NCBI RefSeq assembly: GCF_947493875.1 | Contig: NZ_CANLSU010000001.1 | Span: 124,001 to 188,000, forward strand | Origin: an uncultured Marinococcus sp. | Lineage (GTDB): Bacteria; Bacillota; Bacilli; Bacillales; Marinococcaceae | Direction of reading: 5' to 3' | DNA: 64,000 nucleotides | Shown here: piece by piece, positions 41,486-52,636 of the stretch | How the letters are laid out: every line of letters starts with the position of its first letter | How positions within the stretch are numbered: the stretch's first letter is position 1 | Made by a program: the position numbers and the translations under genes | The notes under the pieces: model-generated | What the model was told of the DNA's origin: nothing | The model's input: the letters and a program-made list of their open reading frames with translations, nothing else | Database searches by the model: none

Positions 41486-44400
41486 AGATAAAAAAATAAA
41501 CAAAGTACTGGTGATCGGCTCTGGTCCGATCGTCATCGGGCAGGCTGCAGAATTTGATTACTCAGGCACCCAGGCATGCCTGGCACTGCGGGAAGAAAAC
41601 ATTGAAGTTATTCTGCTGAATAACAATCCGGCAACTGTAATGACAGATAACACCTGTGCCGACAAAGTATATTTTGAGCCGCTCACCGTAGAAACAGTGG
41701 AGCGGATTATAGAGCAGGAGCACCCGGACGGCGTGCTCGCCACCCTTGGCGGACAGACCGGTTTAAACCTCGCGCTTGCTTTTTCCGAACAGCAGACGCT
41801 CGAAAAGTACGGGGTGGAGCTTCTTGGTACGCCGATCGAATCCATCCGGCAGGGGGAGGATAGAGAAGCATTCCGCGCACTAATGCACGAACTGGATGAG
41901 CCGGTACCTGAAAGCGAAATTGTGGAGAAAAAGGAAGAAGCACTGACATTTGCGGAAAAAACCGGATATCCGATTATCGTGCGCCCGGCGTACACCCTTG
42001 GCGGAGGCGGAGGCGGCATTGCCCAAAATGAAAAAGAGCTTAGCCACATCATCGAGGGCGGGCTGGAGGCAAGTCCGATTCACCAATGCCTGGTGGAAAA
42101 GAGCATAGCAGGGTTTAAAGAGATTGAGTACGAAGTGATGCGGGATGCCAATGACACGTGCATCACCGTCTGCAACATGGAAAACATCGACCCAGTAGGC
42201 GTTCATACCGGAGACTCCATCGTGGTGGCGCCGTCCCAGACCCTGACGGACGTAGAGTACCAGATGCTTCGGAGCTCTTCGTTAAAGGTTATCCGGGCGC
42301 TTGGGATTGTGGGCGGATGCAATATCCAGTTTGCGCTCGACCCGGTCAGCAAGCAGTACTATTTGATCGAGGTAAACCCGAGAGTGAGCCGTTCTTCCGC
42401 TTTAGCTTCTAAAGCCACCGGTTATCCAATTGCCCGCATGGCAGCCAAAATCAGCATTGGCTATCACCTGCATGAGCTGTTAAATCCGGTCACCGGACAT
42501 ACGTACGCAAGCTTTGAACCGGCGCTCGACTATGTAGTAGTAAAGTTTCCGCGCTGGCCATTTGATAAGTTTTCCTACGCAGACCGCACGCTTGGTACGC
42601 AGATGAAGGCGACAGGGGAAGTCATGGCTATTGAAAGAAATCTTGAGGCCGCGCTGCAGAAAGCAGTAAGGTCACTGGAGATTAAACTTGACGGGCTGGC
42701 TCTGCCGGAATGCAGGGAGACGGCTGATGAAAATATTTTAAACGAAATCCTGCAGCAAAACGATAAGCGGTTCTTTTACATTATGGAATGGCTTCGCCGC
42801 GGCGGGGATATGGAAACCATTCATGAAAAAACCGGTATTCAGTATTTTTTCCTGCGGACCTTTTCTGCCCTTATTCAAAAAGAAAAAGATATTGCTGGGC
42901 TTTCCTGGGAGGATTGGGATGAAGAGCAACTGCTCCTGTGGAAAAAGGCCGGCTTTACGGATGAACAGCTGCACGTCCTCTCCGGAGTGGAGATTGGAGA
43001 AATACTTCAGCTGAGAAACAAGCTGAATATGTTCCCTTCGTATCATATGGTTGATACGTGCGCAGCGGAGTTCACTGCGGAGACTCCTTACTACTACTCC
43101 AGCTGGTACAAGGAAAGCGACCGCCAGGCCGAACCGGTCGAAAATAAAGTACTGGTTGTCGGTTCCGGGCCGATCCGGATCGGGCAGGGGATTGAATTTG
43201 ATTACTGCTCGGTGCACGGGGCGCGGGCGTTGAAAGAAGCCGGCTACGAAGCGGTAATTGTAAACAATAACCCTGAAACGGTAAGCACCGACTTTGAAAT
43301 GGCGGATCATTTGTACTTTGAGCCGCTCACGGCTGAAGACGTGCTTCACGTAGCCAGGGAAGAGCACGTAACGAAAGTGATCGTACAGCTTGGCGGGCAG
43401 ACAGGGATCTCGCTCACTGAGTCGCTTGAACAAGCAGGGATGGAAGTGCTCGGCACGACATCTGATATTATTGACCAGCTCGAAGACCGGGACCGCTTCT
43501 ACCAGTTTATGCAGCAGGTGAACGTTCCGCATATTCCGGGAGTTTCCGGCCACAGCAGAGAGGAAACGCTGAAGCAGGCAGAAGAAATCGGTTATCCGGT
43601 GCTTCTCAGACCTTCCTACGTCATCGGTGGCCGTGGTATGGCGATTGCGACCAAAGAGGAAGAACTGGTGGAGTATATTGAAGATCCGGCCAATGATATT
43701 GAATACCCGATATTGATTGATTCCTACAAGCCGGGTACAGAGCTTGAGGTGGATGTGTTAACAGACGGCAGCGACATATGGATACCTGGTATATTTGAAC
43801 ACGTAGAGGAAGCGGGTGTTCATTCGGGCGATTCCATGGCTGTAACTCCTCCGTTCAGTATCAGTGAAGAGGTGAAGCAGCTTCTGGTGGACTACACGCA
43901 GAAAATTGCGGAGGGCATGGAGTTTCACGGTATCTTTAATATTCAGTTCGTCTATGACGCCGGCGAATTGTACGTGATTGAAATAAATCCAAGAGCGTCG
44001 CGGACAGTGCCGGTTTTTGCCAAAATCACCGGTGAGAAAGTGATTGAAGGAGCGGTTCACCTTCTGCTTGGTCATTCACTTAAAACGTGGACAAATGAGA
44101 AAGGGCTTCATAAAGAGCCGGGCTATTATACGGTGAAAGCCCCGGTCTTTTCCAACGATAAATTAAGCGGGCTTGATCCGGTACTGGAAGCAGAAATGAA
44201 ATCCACCGGGGAACTGATCGGCATATCAAAAGATCTTTCCGGGGCCTTCCAGAAAGCATTTGCCTGGTCGGAAACGCAAATCCCTCTGCTGTTCAAAAAA
44301 ACGGGGAGTGTCTACTGTGAAATTGCTGCCGGGGAATACGAAAAAGCAAAACCCTCCCTGGACAAACTGGAAGGCATGGGCTATACATTAGTATTCCCGC

Positions 44401-44642
44401 AGCACAAACCATTTGATGAATGGATTTACTCAGAGGATGCTTCAGCATTTATCAGTATTCCGGAGATTGGCCATAAAACAGGCAAAGGGCGCCGCCAGAA
44501 AGCGTTAATTGAACGTAAAACGATCGTAACGAATGCACGTACGCTGAGTGTGATGGTTCAGGCGATTCAAGGGACGCCGGAGCTGCCTGCCCCAATTGAA
44601 TCCTGGCTGCAAAATTACGCTTTGTCCGAAAAAGGAGTGTAG
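41478..44642 (+). CDS. carB: CarB, carbamoyl-phosphate synthase large chain
   Basis: The product is 1,054 residues with two homologous ATP-grasp halves. The first forms carboxyphosphate and carbamate (VLVIGSGPIVIGQAAEFDYS, later RPAYTLGGGGGGIA). The second phosphorylates carbamate (VLVVGSGPIRIGQGIEFDY, later RPSYVIGGRGMAIA). The C-terminal MGS-like domain (from about 930) is shorter and divergent. The usual length is about 1,030-1,070. The start overlaps carA, and the stop is 3 bases from argF. UMP or PRPP control, common in pyrimidine copies, is not expected (inference). Confidence 0.97.
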   Translation: MPRDKKINKVLVIGSGPIVIGQAAEFDYSGTQACLALREENIEVILLNNNPATVMTDNTCADKVYFEPLTVETVERIIEQEHPDGVLATLGGQTGLNLALAFSEQQTLEKYGVELLGTPIESIRQGEDREAFRALMHELDEPVPESEIVEKKEEALTFAEKTGYPIIVRPAYTLGGGGGGIAQNEKELSHIIEGGLEASPIHQCLVEKSIAGFKEIEYEVMRDANDTCITVCNMENIDPVGVHTGDSIVVAPSQTLTDVEYQMLRSSSLKVIRALGIVGGCNIQFALDPVSKQYYLIEVNPRVSRSSALASKATGYPIARMAAKISIGYHLHELLNPVTGHTYASFEPALDYVVVKFPRWPFDKFSYADRTLGTQMKATGEVMAIERNLEAALQKAVRSLEIKLDGLALPECRETADENILNEILQQNDKRFFYIMEWLRRGGDMETIHEKTGIQYFFLRTFSALIQKEKDIAGLSWEDWDEEQLLLWKKAGFTDEQLHVLSGVEIGEILQLRNKLNMFPSYHMVDTCAAEFTAETPYYYSSWYKESDRQAEPVENKVLVVGSGPIRIGQGIEFDYCSVHGARALKEAGYEAVIVNNNPETVSTDFEMADHLYFEPLTAEDVLHVAREEHVTKVIVQLGGQTGISLTESLEQAGMEVLGTTSDIIDQLEDRDRFYQFMQQVNVPHIPGVSGHSREETLKQAEEIGYPVLLRPSYVIGGRGMAIATKEEELVEYIEDPANDIEYPILIDSYKPGTELEVDVLTDGSDIWIPGIFEHVEEAGVHSGDSMAVTPPFSISEEVKQLLVDYTQKIAEGMEFHGIFNIQFVYDAGELYVIEINPRASRTVPVFAKITGEKVIEGAVHLLLGHSLKTWTNEKGLHKEPGYYTVKAPVFSNDKLSGLDPVLEAEMKSTGELIGISKDLSGAFQKAFAWSETQIPLLFKKTGSVYCEIAAGEYEKAKPSLDKLEGMGYTLVFPQHKPFDEWIYSEDASAFISIPEIGHKTGKGRRQKALIERKTIVTNARTLSVMVQAIQGTPELPAPIESWLQNYALSEKGV

Positions 44643-44645
44643 CAA

Positions 44646-45596
44646 ATGGCAACAAATCTGAATAATTCTGCCTCAACCCTGCAGCAACAGAGTATGTTAA
44701 CGCTGCTTGATTTTTCAGCGGAGGAAATCAAGCAGCTGCTTGAGCTGGCAGCACACATGAAGAAAAACCCCTCCGCTTATTATAATCATCTCGCGCATCG
44801 TTCCCTTGGAATGATTTTTGAGAATGCGTCAACGAGAACCCGCGTGTCCTTTGAGGTAGCTATGACTCAGATGGGAGGCCATTCCTTATTCCTGAGCCCC
44901 CGGGACATGCAGATCGGCCGCGGAGAGCCGATCCAGGACACAGCCAAGGTGCTTTCGAGGTACGTTGATGCGCTGATGATCCGGACAAACGATCACGGAA
45001 AAGTCGAGGCGCTCGCTGAACATGCAGACGTACCGGTTATCAACGCACTCACGGATCTGTATCATCCGTGTCAGGCGCTTGCTGATTTGCTTACGGTGCA
45101 GGAGCGGAAGGGAAGCTTTGAGGGCTTAAAAAGTGTCTTTATCGGCGACGGGAATAATGTCGCCCATTCCTGGATCATAGCAAGCGTGAAAATGGGGATG
45201 GACGCGGTGCTCGCAGCACCGGAAGGGTATGGCCCGGATCCGGACGTATGGAAGCAGATTGAGCAGGCAGCGGAGCAGTCAGGAGCATCTGTCACCCGCA
45301 CAAAAGACCCTGAAGAAGCAGCAAAAGGAGCGGACGTTATTTATACGGATGTATGGACGAGCATGGGCTATGAAGAGGAGCAGGCGAAGCGCCTCGCGGC
45401 CTTTAAAGGCTTTATGATTTCTGAAGAGCTTACGGCAAAAGCTTCGGAAGACTACATGTTTTTACACTGCCTCCCGGCCCACCGGGAGGAAGAGGTAGCG
45501 GCTTCGGTCATTGACGGTCCTCATTCAGCTGTTTATGATGAAGCGGAAAACAGACTGCACGTGCAAAAGGCAATACTTGCTTCGGTCATCGGCTAG
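44646..45596 (+). CDS. argF: ArgF, ornithine carbamoyltransferase
   Basis: ArgF makes citrulline from ornithine and carbamoyl phosphate. The 316 residues carry the carbamoyl-phosphate motif FENASTRTRVSFEVA, the HPCQALADLLTV loop and the ornithine motif HCLPAHREEEV, with the catalytic Cys. It closes the operon, three bases after carB. argG and argH are not in the window, so the last two steps are encoded elsewhere. A terminator follows at 45602. Confidence 0.96.
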   Translation: MATNLNNSASTLQQQSMLTLLDFSAEEIKQLLELAAHMKKNPSAYYNHLAHRSLGMIFENASTRTRVSFEVAMTQMGGHSLFLSPRDMQIGRGEPIQDTAKVLSRYVDALMIRTNDHGKVEALAEHADVPVINALTDLYHPCQALADLLTVQERKGSFEGLKSVFIGDGNNVAHSWIIASVKMGMDAVLAAPEGYGPDPDVWKQIEQAAEQSGASVTRTKDPEEAAKGADVIYTDVWTSMGYEEEQAKRLAAFKGFMISEELTAKASEDYMFLHCLPAHREEEVAASVIDGPHSAVYDEAENRLHVQKAILASVIG

Positions 45597-45601
45597 ACCG
45601 G

Positions 45602-45637
45602 GAAACCGTTCCTAATGTACAGGGACGGTTTCTTTTA
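45602..45637 (+). terminator. Terminator of the arginine operon
   Basis: GAAACCGTTCC (45603-45612 region) pairs with GGGACGGTTTC (ending 45632) with one mismatch, followed by TTTT. Confidence 0.85.
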
Positions 45638-45723
45638 TGCGAAGAAAGGAGGATAAACACTTGGATTAGCTTGTTTCTGCTTGTATAATTGCCGGGAAGC
45701 CGGTAAACAGCGGGAGGGATGAC

Positions 45724-45897
45724 ATGACAGTGAAGCGTGCCGCAGCAGGGGTAATAATTTTTATTTGCGTATTGATCGCTGTATATTTAGGCATCGTTTA
45801 TTTTTTCCAGGGAAGCCAGACGACGGCCATTCTTACAGCTATCACGGGAGCGCTGATCGCCGAATGGACATACCACCGTTCGTTCGTAAAGGAATAA
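45724..45897 (+). CDS. 57-aa membrane protein
   Basis: This is a short ORF with a strong GGGAGGGATGAC ribosome site. The 57 residues have two hydrophobic helices: VIIFICVLIAVYLGIVYFF and TTAILTAITGALIAEWTYH. It starts MTVKRAAAG and ends with a basic tail. I do not recognise a family. Two helices joined by a short loop, GSQ, suggest a hairpin in the membrane. It lies alone between the arginine operon and fabF, and its size would hide it from many gene callers. Confidence 0.65.
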   Translation: MTVKRAAAGVIIFICVLIAVYLGIVYFFQGSQTTAILTAITGALIAEWTYHRSFVKE

Positions 45898-46050
45898 AGG
45901 TTATATGAATAAAACGGTGTGCAGAAAGTAGACAACCGTGCGTGACTCGTATAAAATTATTCCCAGACTAATGAAAATATCCAGCCTGGTTCGTACATAG
46001 GCACGGAGTATATACATGAGAATGTGGAAGATAACAAAGGAGAGAGTAGC

Positions 46051-47295
46051 ATGAATGAAAACAGGCGAGTGGTTGTAACAGGAATGGGAACAGTCAACCC
46101 GCTGGGCCAGACAGTGGAATCTTCGTGGAAAAATGCTGTTGATGGAGTCTCCGGCATTAGTGCTATCGAAAGGATGGACGTCTCCGAGCTTCCGATGAAA
46201 ATCGGGGGAGAAGTAACGGACTTCGATCCATCGGCTTATTTGGAAAAGAAAGAGCTGCGGAAAATGGACCGCTTCACTCAGTTTGCTATTGTGGCTTCTA
46301 TGCAGGCACTTGAGGATTCCGGCTATACAATTACTGAAGAAAATGCAGCCCGGACCGGTGTTTGGATAGGCTCCGGCATTGGCGGCATGGAAACGTACGA
46401 AACCCAGTTTCAGAACTTTATGGAGCGCGGCTATAAACGCGTCAGCCCGTTCTTTGTACCAATGATGATCCCGGATATGGCTTCCGGCCAGGTGTCCATT
46501 TACACAGGTGCCAAAGGAGTGAATTCCTGTACGGTGACAGCATGTGCCACAGGCTCCAACTCGATTGGGGACGCGTACAAAGTGATTCAGCGCGGCGATG
46601 CTGATGCTATGATTACGGGCGGCACAGAAGCTCCGATCACAAAAATGGCGATTGCCGGCTTTAGTTCAGCCAAGGCGATCACCATGAATGAAGATCCGAA
46701 TACGGCGTCGCGTCCGTTTGATAAAAACCGGGACGGGTTTGTGATGGGCGAAGGAGCGGGCATACTGATGCTTGAAAGCCTGGAATCCGCCGAAGCGAGA
46801 GGGGCAGAAATCTACGCTGAAATCGTCGGCTACGGCTCTACCGGGGATGCGTATCATCTGACCGCTCCGGCGCCGGACGGTGAAGGTGCCCAGCGCTCCA
46901 TGCAGATGGCTATGGATGATGCGGGACTTACAGCTGAAGACATTCAGTACATTAACGCCCATGGTACGAGTACACAGTACAATGATAAATTTGAAACGAC
47001 AGCTGTACGAAAGGTATTTCAGGAGCATGCAGACAATGTATGGATGAGCTCCACCAAATCGATGACCGGTCATCTGCTTGGAGCGACCGGAGGTATTGAG
47101 GCAATATTTAGTATTCTTTCTTTAAAGGATAACGTCGTACCTCCAACTATTAACCTGCACGAGCCGGATCCGGAATGTGATCTTGATTATGTGCCAAACG
47201 AAGCCCGGAAAGGTGATATCCAGGCCGTTTTAAGCAATACCTTTGGTTTTGGCGGACATAATGCTACGCTGGCATTTAAAAAATGGCAGGCATAA
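46051..47295 (+). CDS. fabF: FabF, 3-oxoacyl-ACP synthase II
   Basis: FabF condenses malonyl-ACP with acyl-ACP to lengthen fatty acids. The 414 residues contain the catalytic Cys in [14 protein letters not shown] and the His residues in [12 protein letters not shown] and [14 protein letters not shown], with the C-terminal [17 protein letters not shown] 46051 follows AAAGGAGAGAG. FabH, often upstream in Bacillus, is absent here. The gene is single, with a terminator at 47294. It is likely under FapR control elsewhere in the regulon, but I could not confirm a FapR box. Confidence 0.95.
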   Translation: MNENRRVVVTGMGTVNPLGQTVESSWKNAVDGVSGISAIERMDVSELPMKIGGEVTDFDPSAYLEKKELRKMDRFTQFAIVASMQALEDSGYTITEENAARTGVWIGSGIGGMETYETQFQNFMERGYKRVSPFFVPMMIPDMASGQVSIYTGAKGVNSCTVTACATGSNSIGDAYKVIQRGDADAMITGGTEAPITKMAIAGFSSAKAITMNEDPNTASRPFDKNRDGFVMGEGAGILMLESLESAEARGAEIYAEIVGYGSTGDAYHLTAPAPDGEGAQRSMQMAMDDAGLTAEDIQYINAHGTSTQYNDKFETTAVRKVFQEHADNVWMSSTKSMTGHLLGATGGIEAIFSILSLKDNVVPPTINLHEPDPECDLDYVPNEARKGDIQAVLSNTFGFGGHNATLAFKKWQA

Positions 47296-47330
47296 AAAAG
47301 TCTGGGCCCCTGTGCCCAGGCTTTTTTTGT
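47294..47330. terminator. Bidirectional terminator, fabF and DHH-CBS gene
   Basis: AAAAGTCTGGGC and GCCCAGGCTTTTTTT pair with few mismatches around a short loop, with A/T runs on both sides. Confidence 0.9.
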
Positions 47331-47332
47331 AT

Positions 47333-49888
47333 TTAAGACTGATAGCTGTGAATAAGAGATTCAGCGTAATCCAGTGCTTCTTGGGAGGAAGTAATTTCTT
47401 CGTTAATAATCCCTTTTTCGGTTTCGCTGATAATGAATTTATAAAGCGGTCCGGGACGGAGGCCAAGACGTTGAAGTTCAGCGCCAGAAACCCACGACGG
47501 CAGGTCCTGCCACTTGTCCTGGTACTGTCTGAGCAGAGCCGCTTTTTCCGGGTGCCCGGCACTGTATTCAAGGCAGTAAGCAGCAATTTCAACAGAAAGA
47601 GGGGACACATGGGCAGCAGTGCGGTGAAAATCACCGGGTTTTTCGATGGAGGCATCCCAGCTTTCATCGAGCAGGTGGTGTACGTGCCGGACAAGCTGTT
47701 TATCCTGTTTCCGGACGGCGACCCGCTCGGCAGAAAGCACCCGCCCGCTTTCCTGTAGAAATAACGGAAGCAGGGTCATAAACAATGATGACTGGAGACT
47801 GGTAATATACGGAAGAAGCCGTTCGGCCGGGTCGTCCCATACAGCGCCAGGAAGGAACGCAGATAAAACATCAAGCTTCTGAAGACGATAAAACAGCTGG
47901 GCGGGAGGCATTTCGGCAGTCAGGCGCTGAAATTCAGCGAGTATTCTATCAGTAGACAGCGCATGAATAGCATTAACCGCCTGCGCAATAAACGCTTCCG
48001 TCTCATGATCCATCGCAAAGCCAAAACGGTGTTCAAAGCGGACGGCACGGAGGATACGGGTCGGGTCTTCCACAAAGCTTAAATTGTGGAGCACCCGTAT
48101 GGCCCCCCGTTTTAAATCCTCGAGCCCAGAAAAGTGGTCGATGAGATCCCCAAACTCTTCGGGGTGAAGAGCAAGAGCCATGGCGTTGATCGTAAAATCC
48201 CTCCGAAACAGGTCTTCTTTCAGGGTGGAGCTCTCCACGTCCGGCAGGGATCCGGGTTTTTCATAAAATTCGGTCCGGGAGCTTGCGATATCCATTTTTA
48301 ACCCGTCCGGCCAGGTAATCGTAGCAGTGCCAAAGGCTTCGTGCTTGTGGAGTTCGCCGTGCCATTTAGAAGCAATGTCCGAAGCGAAGGCTATACCGTC
48401 GCCTTCAACGGCAATGTCAATATCTTCATTTTCCTTCTGCAAAATAATATCGCGAACGACTCCACCGATCAGATAGGTGCGCAGATGCTGCCGGGCGCCC
48501 TCCTCTCCAACGGCCCGAAGCCACTGCTGGATAGAGTCCGGCAGAGTCATGCGCATATTCTCTTCCATATTGACGGTTTCGGAGGCAGTGGAATCTTCAC
48601 GCAGACGGGCAATAATATCACTGCGCGAGACGAGGCCAATTAATGCTCCGCGGTGATCAATGATAGGGAGCCGTCCGACGTTATGGTGGACCATCTGCTG
48701 CTGCAGTTCTTCAAACCGGTGATAGGGGGCTGCGGTATGGAGATTGGAACTCATATAGCCTTTGACCGGAGCGTGTCCGAGCTGATGGTGCATGGCTTTA
48801 TCAATATCACGACGGGAAATAATGCCGACTAATTCATATTGGTCGTTTACTACCGGAAAGCCGCTGTGTCCGTAACGGAGCACCATATCTTCTGCCTCCC
48901 GGATCGTCGTTTCAGGCTTCAGTGTTTTTACGGGTCTGCTCATCAGTTCTTCTGCCGTAATGGAGCGGCCGATTGCAGATTGAAGCTGTGATTTGATCTG
49001 GTCGTAAACATCGTCGAGCAGCTGATCCTTGATAGTGGCCGATCCGGCACGGGAGTGGCCGCCTCCGCCGAAGGGGGCTAAAATGTCGGGGAGGTGAATA
49101 CGGTCGGTGGCCGAGCGCCCGATAACAAATATTTTGCCCTGGGCCCTGGTTAAAGTAATGACAGCGCTCGCACCGGTTGTTTCTATTAAATTGGAGGTAA
49201 CGGTATTCAAGCCGCCGATATGCTTGTCGCCGGAATCGAATTTGGTAATCAACAGCTGAAGCCCTTCGCGCTCAATGACCTCTGCTGCTCCGAGGTAGGC
49301 CCGCAGAGCATACTGCTGATCCGGAGAAAGTGAATCCTCCATGTATTGACCGACGGTATCCAAATTCATCCCCTGCTCCATTAAAAATACAGCAGCCTGA
49401 AGGTCTCTAAGCGTTGTACTAGGATAGACGAGCGATCCGGTATCGGTATAAAGACCAAGAGCAAAAAGGGTAGCCTCGACCGGAGTAAGAGAAAGCTGGC
49501 GCTGCATCAATTCTTCAATGAGAATAGTGACAGCAGCTCCTGTCGGTTCAATCCGGGCATCAATAGAGGCCTCCGTTGAATCAGGTGTTTCTTTATTTGT
49601 GTGATGGTCATAAATGATCCAGTAAGGAGCCGAGGAAAAGGCAAGACCATCCCTGGCCCGATCCGGCTCGGAGACATCGGTTAAAATCACTGTATGCAGA
49701 TCGTCCCAGTCGATATGCCGGGAGGAAACAAACGGGAATTCATCCTTAAAAAGAGCGAGGTACTCGTTGACTTCCTCGGACTGGTCGTCCTGCAGAACGA
49801 GGCGGGCTTCCGGATAAAGTCTGGAAGCAGCTACAGCAGAAGCGAGAGCGTCAAAGTCCATATGGCGGTGGGTTAAAATTACATCCAT
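47333..49888 (-). CDS. DHH-CBS-tRNA nucleotidyltransferase fusion (probable A-adding enzyme)
   Basis: The product is 851 residues. The order is: DHH phosphoesterase (1-~150, THRHMDFDALASAV and IIYDHHTNKE); DHHA1 (FGGGGHSRAGSA, ~275); two CBS domains (~315-430); a class II nucleotidyltransferase head (~475, LIGGVVRDIILQ with the DxD EDIDIAVEG); and a neck/body with VEDPTRILRAVRFEHRFGF. The same architecture is known for A-adding tRNA nucleotidyltransferases of Aquifex, Deinococcus and some Bacilli, which add the 3' A after a separate CC-adding enzyme. It may instead be a full CCA enzyme; sequence alone does not prove which. Confidence 0.85.
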   Translation of the reverse strand: MDVILTHRHMDFDALASAVAASRLYPEARLVLQDDQSEEVNEYLALFKDEFPFVSSRHIDWDDLHTVILTDVSEPDRARDGLAFSSAPYWIIYDHHTNKETPDSTEASIDARIEPTGAAVTILIEELMQRQLSLTPVEATLFALGLYTDTGSLVYPSTTLRDLQAAVFLMEQGMNLDTVGQYMEDSLSPDQQYALRAYLGAAEVIEREGLQLLITKFDSGDKHIGGLNTVTSNLIETTGASAVITLTRAQGKIFVIGRSATDRIHLPDILAPFGGGGHSRAGSATIKDQLLDDVYDQIKSQLQSAIGRSITAEELMSRPVKTLKPETTIREAEDMVLRYGHSGFPVVNDQYELVGIISRRDIDKAMHHQLGHAPVKGYMSSNLHTAAPYHRFEELQQQMVHHNVGRLPIIDHRGALIGLVSRSDIIARLREDSTASETVNMEENMRMTLPDSIQQWLRAVGEEGARQHLRTYLIGGVVRDIILQKENEDIDIAVEGDGIAFASDIASKWHGELHKHEAFGTATITWPDGLKMDIASSRTEFYEKPGSLPDVESSTLKEDLFRRDFTINAMALALHPEEFGDLIDHFSGLEDLKRGAIRVLHNLSFVEDPTRILRAVRFEHRFGFAMDHETEAFIAQAVNAIHALSTDRILAEFQRLTAEMPPAQLFYRLQKLDVLSAFLPGAVWDDPAERLLPYITSLQSSLFMTLLPLFLQESGRVLSAERVAVRKQDKQLVRHVHHLLDESWDASIEKPGDFHRTAAHVSPLSVEIAAYCLEYSAGHPEKAALLRQYQDKWQDLPSWVSGAELQRLGLRPGPLYKFIISETEKGIINEEITSSQEALDYAESLIHSYQS

Positions 49889-49901
49889 GGCAGCTGCCTC
49901 C

Positions 49902-50180
49902 TTAGTCGTTATTTTTCACATGCATCAAATGGCTGTGGAAATGATTGAGAGCCATCGTAAGAATGGCCTCGGGGCGCGTCTGATCAGCCTCCATGTTCAC
50001 CTCGTCAAAATAGCGGGTGATATCTTCAAGCTGGTCCTTCTGCTCTTTGTATAAGTGCACCTGCAGTACCCGGGTTTCGTTCGCAAGCTCCCGGGCAAGC
50101 TGATTGATGGACTGCTGCAGCTGTTCGGACTCCTTCAGTAGTTCCCGCAGCTGTTTTTGCTTTTCTTCTCGTACAGTCAC
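49902..50180 (-). CDS. Coiled-coil protein of unknown function
   Basis: The product is 92 residues. The first 50 are Gln/Glu/Leu-rich and probably coiled coil (LRELLKESEQLQQSINQLAR). Then IEDITRYFDEV-like (QLEDITRYFDEVNMEAD) and a C-terminal helix with MALNHFHSHLMHV. GTG start at 50180 after GGAGGG. It lies 13 bases upstream of the DHH-CBS gene, so the two are probably cotranscribed. No family was recognised. Confidence 0.65.
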   Translation of the reverse strand: MTVREEKQKQLRELLKESEQLQQSINQLARELANETRVLQVHLYKEQKDQLEDITRYFDEVNMEADQTRPEAILTMALNHFHSHLMHVKNND

Positions 50181-50239
50181 TTGCGACCCTCCATGTGCGA
50201 GATGTGTTTTCCCTATACTAATACCCGGGAAGGAAAAAA

Positions 50240-50262
50240 TAAAAGCTCCCGACTTGGGAGCT
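50240..50262 (-). terminator. Terminator of trpS
   Basis: On the minus strand AAGCTCCC-AAGTC-GGGAGCTT is followed by TTATTTTTT. It lies just after the trpS stop. Confidence 0.87.
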
Positions 50263-50263
50263 T

Positions 50264-51458
<1,195 letters not shown>

Positions 51459-51465
51459 AGCTTCA

Positions 51466-52461
51466 TCACCACTCTGATCCGAGACCAATAAAGGTTAAAT
51501 ACGAAGCAATAAAATAAACGATGACAAGTGTGATGGAGGGCCAAAGATAAAAGATCGGTGTTTTTCGTTTACTGCCCCGGAGGACAGCATAAAATATTAT
51601 GGCAGCTAGGAGCGTGATGCCAAGAGAAGTCACCAGATTTGTCCGGCTTGCAGCGGAAATGATCGGTTCGCCTCTGTAGAAAATATCGCTCAGGGCAAGC
51701 AGGGTCAAATTGAAGAGGTTGCTGCCCAAAATGGATCCGAGAGCCAGGTTGTAGTTTTTCAGCTTCATCGCTACATAAACGGAAACGGCTTCGGGAAGCG
51801 AGGTCGAAGCAGCGATTAAAAAACTTCCGATAAAACTCGACCCGAGTCCGGTGATGACAGCGATACGGTCACCGGTGGTAGTGAGAACCGTACCGGCAGC
51901 GAGCGTAAATAAAGCAGCGATAATAAACCCCGTTCCAGCCTGGCGCAGGGAGATATCGGGCTTTTTCACGTCCTCTTCTTCCTCATCAGGAATGACGCCT
52001 TCATTCTGACGGTTGGCCCAGACAATCCCTGCTGCATAGAGGACCAGAAGAGTGAGCGCATCAACGCCGACGCCAAAAACGCTCCAGGAAAGCTGCAGTA
52101 GAAAAGCCGCTCCTGTGACAAAAGCAAGCACGGCCCCCAGACCGGCAGTGTATGTATGGCCGGGCGAGACGCGGTTAAACAGCTGCTTACGCCGATAAAA
52201 AATATCGAATACAGCAATGATAAGAATATTAAACAGGTTACTCCCGAGCACGTTTCCAACCGCAATGTCCGGGTTATCCAAAAATACGGCCGTTAAGCTG
52301 GTGGTAACCTCGGGCAGCGAAGTGGCCCCGGCCAGCAAAAGGGTACCGACCATCATACCGCCAAGAGAAGATTTTTCACTGATGATGTCGGAGTACGAAG
52401 ACAGCTTGGTAGCTGCGATGACTGTAACGACAGCTGCCACAAAAAAGAATAAAAAGACCAA
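51466..52461 (-). CDS. Na+/Ca2+ (K+-dependent) exchanger family membrane protein
   Basis: This CaCA-family antiporter of about 331 residues has two inverted repeats. The alpha-1 motif is ATSLPEVTTS with GNVLGSNLFNILI, and alpha-2 is STSLPEAVSV with GSILGSNLFNLTL. About ten transmembrane helices flank a central acidic loop (PDEEEEDVKKPD), the YrbG type. The start at TTG 52461 has AGAGGAGA 9 bases upstream; a longer N-terminus is open but lacks such a site. Ion choice cannot be read from sequence. It suits a sodium-rich habitat. Confidence 0.85.
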   Translation of the reverse strand: MVFLFFFVAAVVTVIAATKLSSYSDIISEKSSLGGMMVGTLLLAGATSLPEVTTSLTAVFLDNPDIAVGNVLGSNLFNILIIAVFDIFYRRKQLFNRVSPGHTYTAGLGAVLAFVTGAAFLLQLSWSVFGVGVDALTLLVLYAAGIVWANRQNEGVIPDEEEEDVKKPDISLRQAGTGFIIAALFTLAAGTVLTTTGDRIAVITGLGSSFIGSFLIAASTSLPEAVSVYVAMKLKNYNLALGSILGSNLFNLTLLALSDIFYRGEPIISAASRTNLVTSLGITLLAAIIFYAVLRGSKRKTPIFYLWPSITLVIVYFIASYLTFIGLGSEW

Positions 52462-52636
52462 CGATATATCTCCTCTCACAAACATTAACTTCAATGTAAA
52501 ACGCTTTAGAACAGGGTTAGTGTATCGTAACTTCCCCCCAAGGTCAAAAGGAAGAAGCGTGAAAACCCCTTCATCTATGTAAATATTGGATGACAACGAC
52601 TATAATAAAGTAGAAAGAATTCAAAGGAGGACTACA

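Noticed and set aside
45944-45990. FapR operator before fabF (ATTATTCCCAGACTAAT)
   Set aside because: Only the outer bases resemble the FapR inverted repeat, and the length differs from the consensus. Not enough to call.
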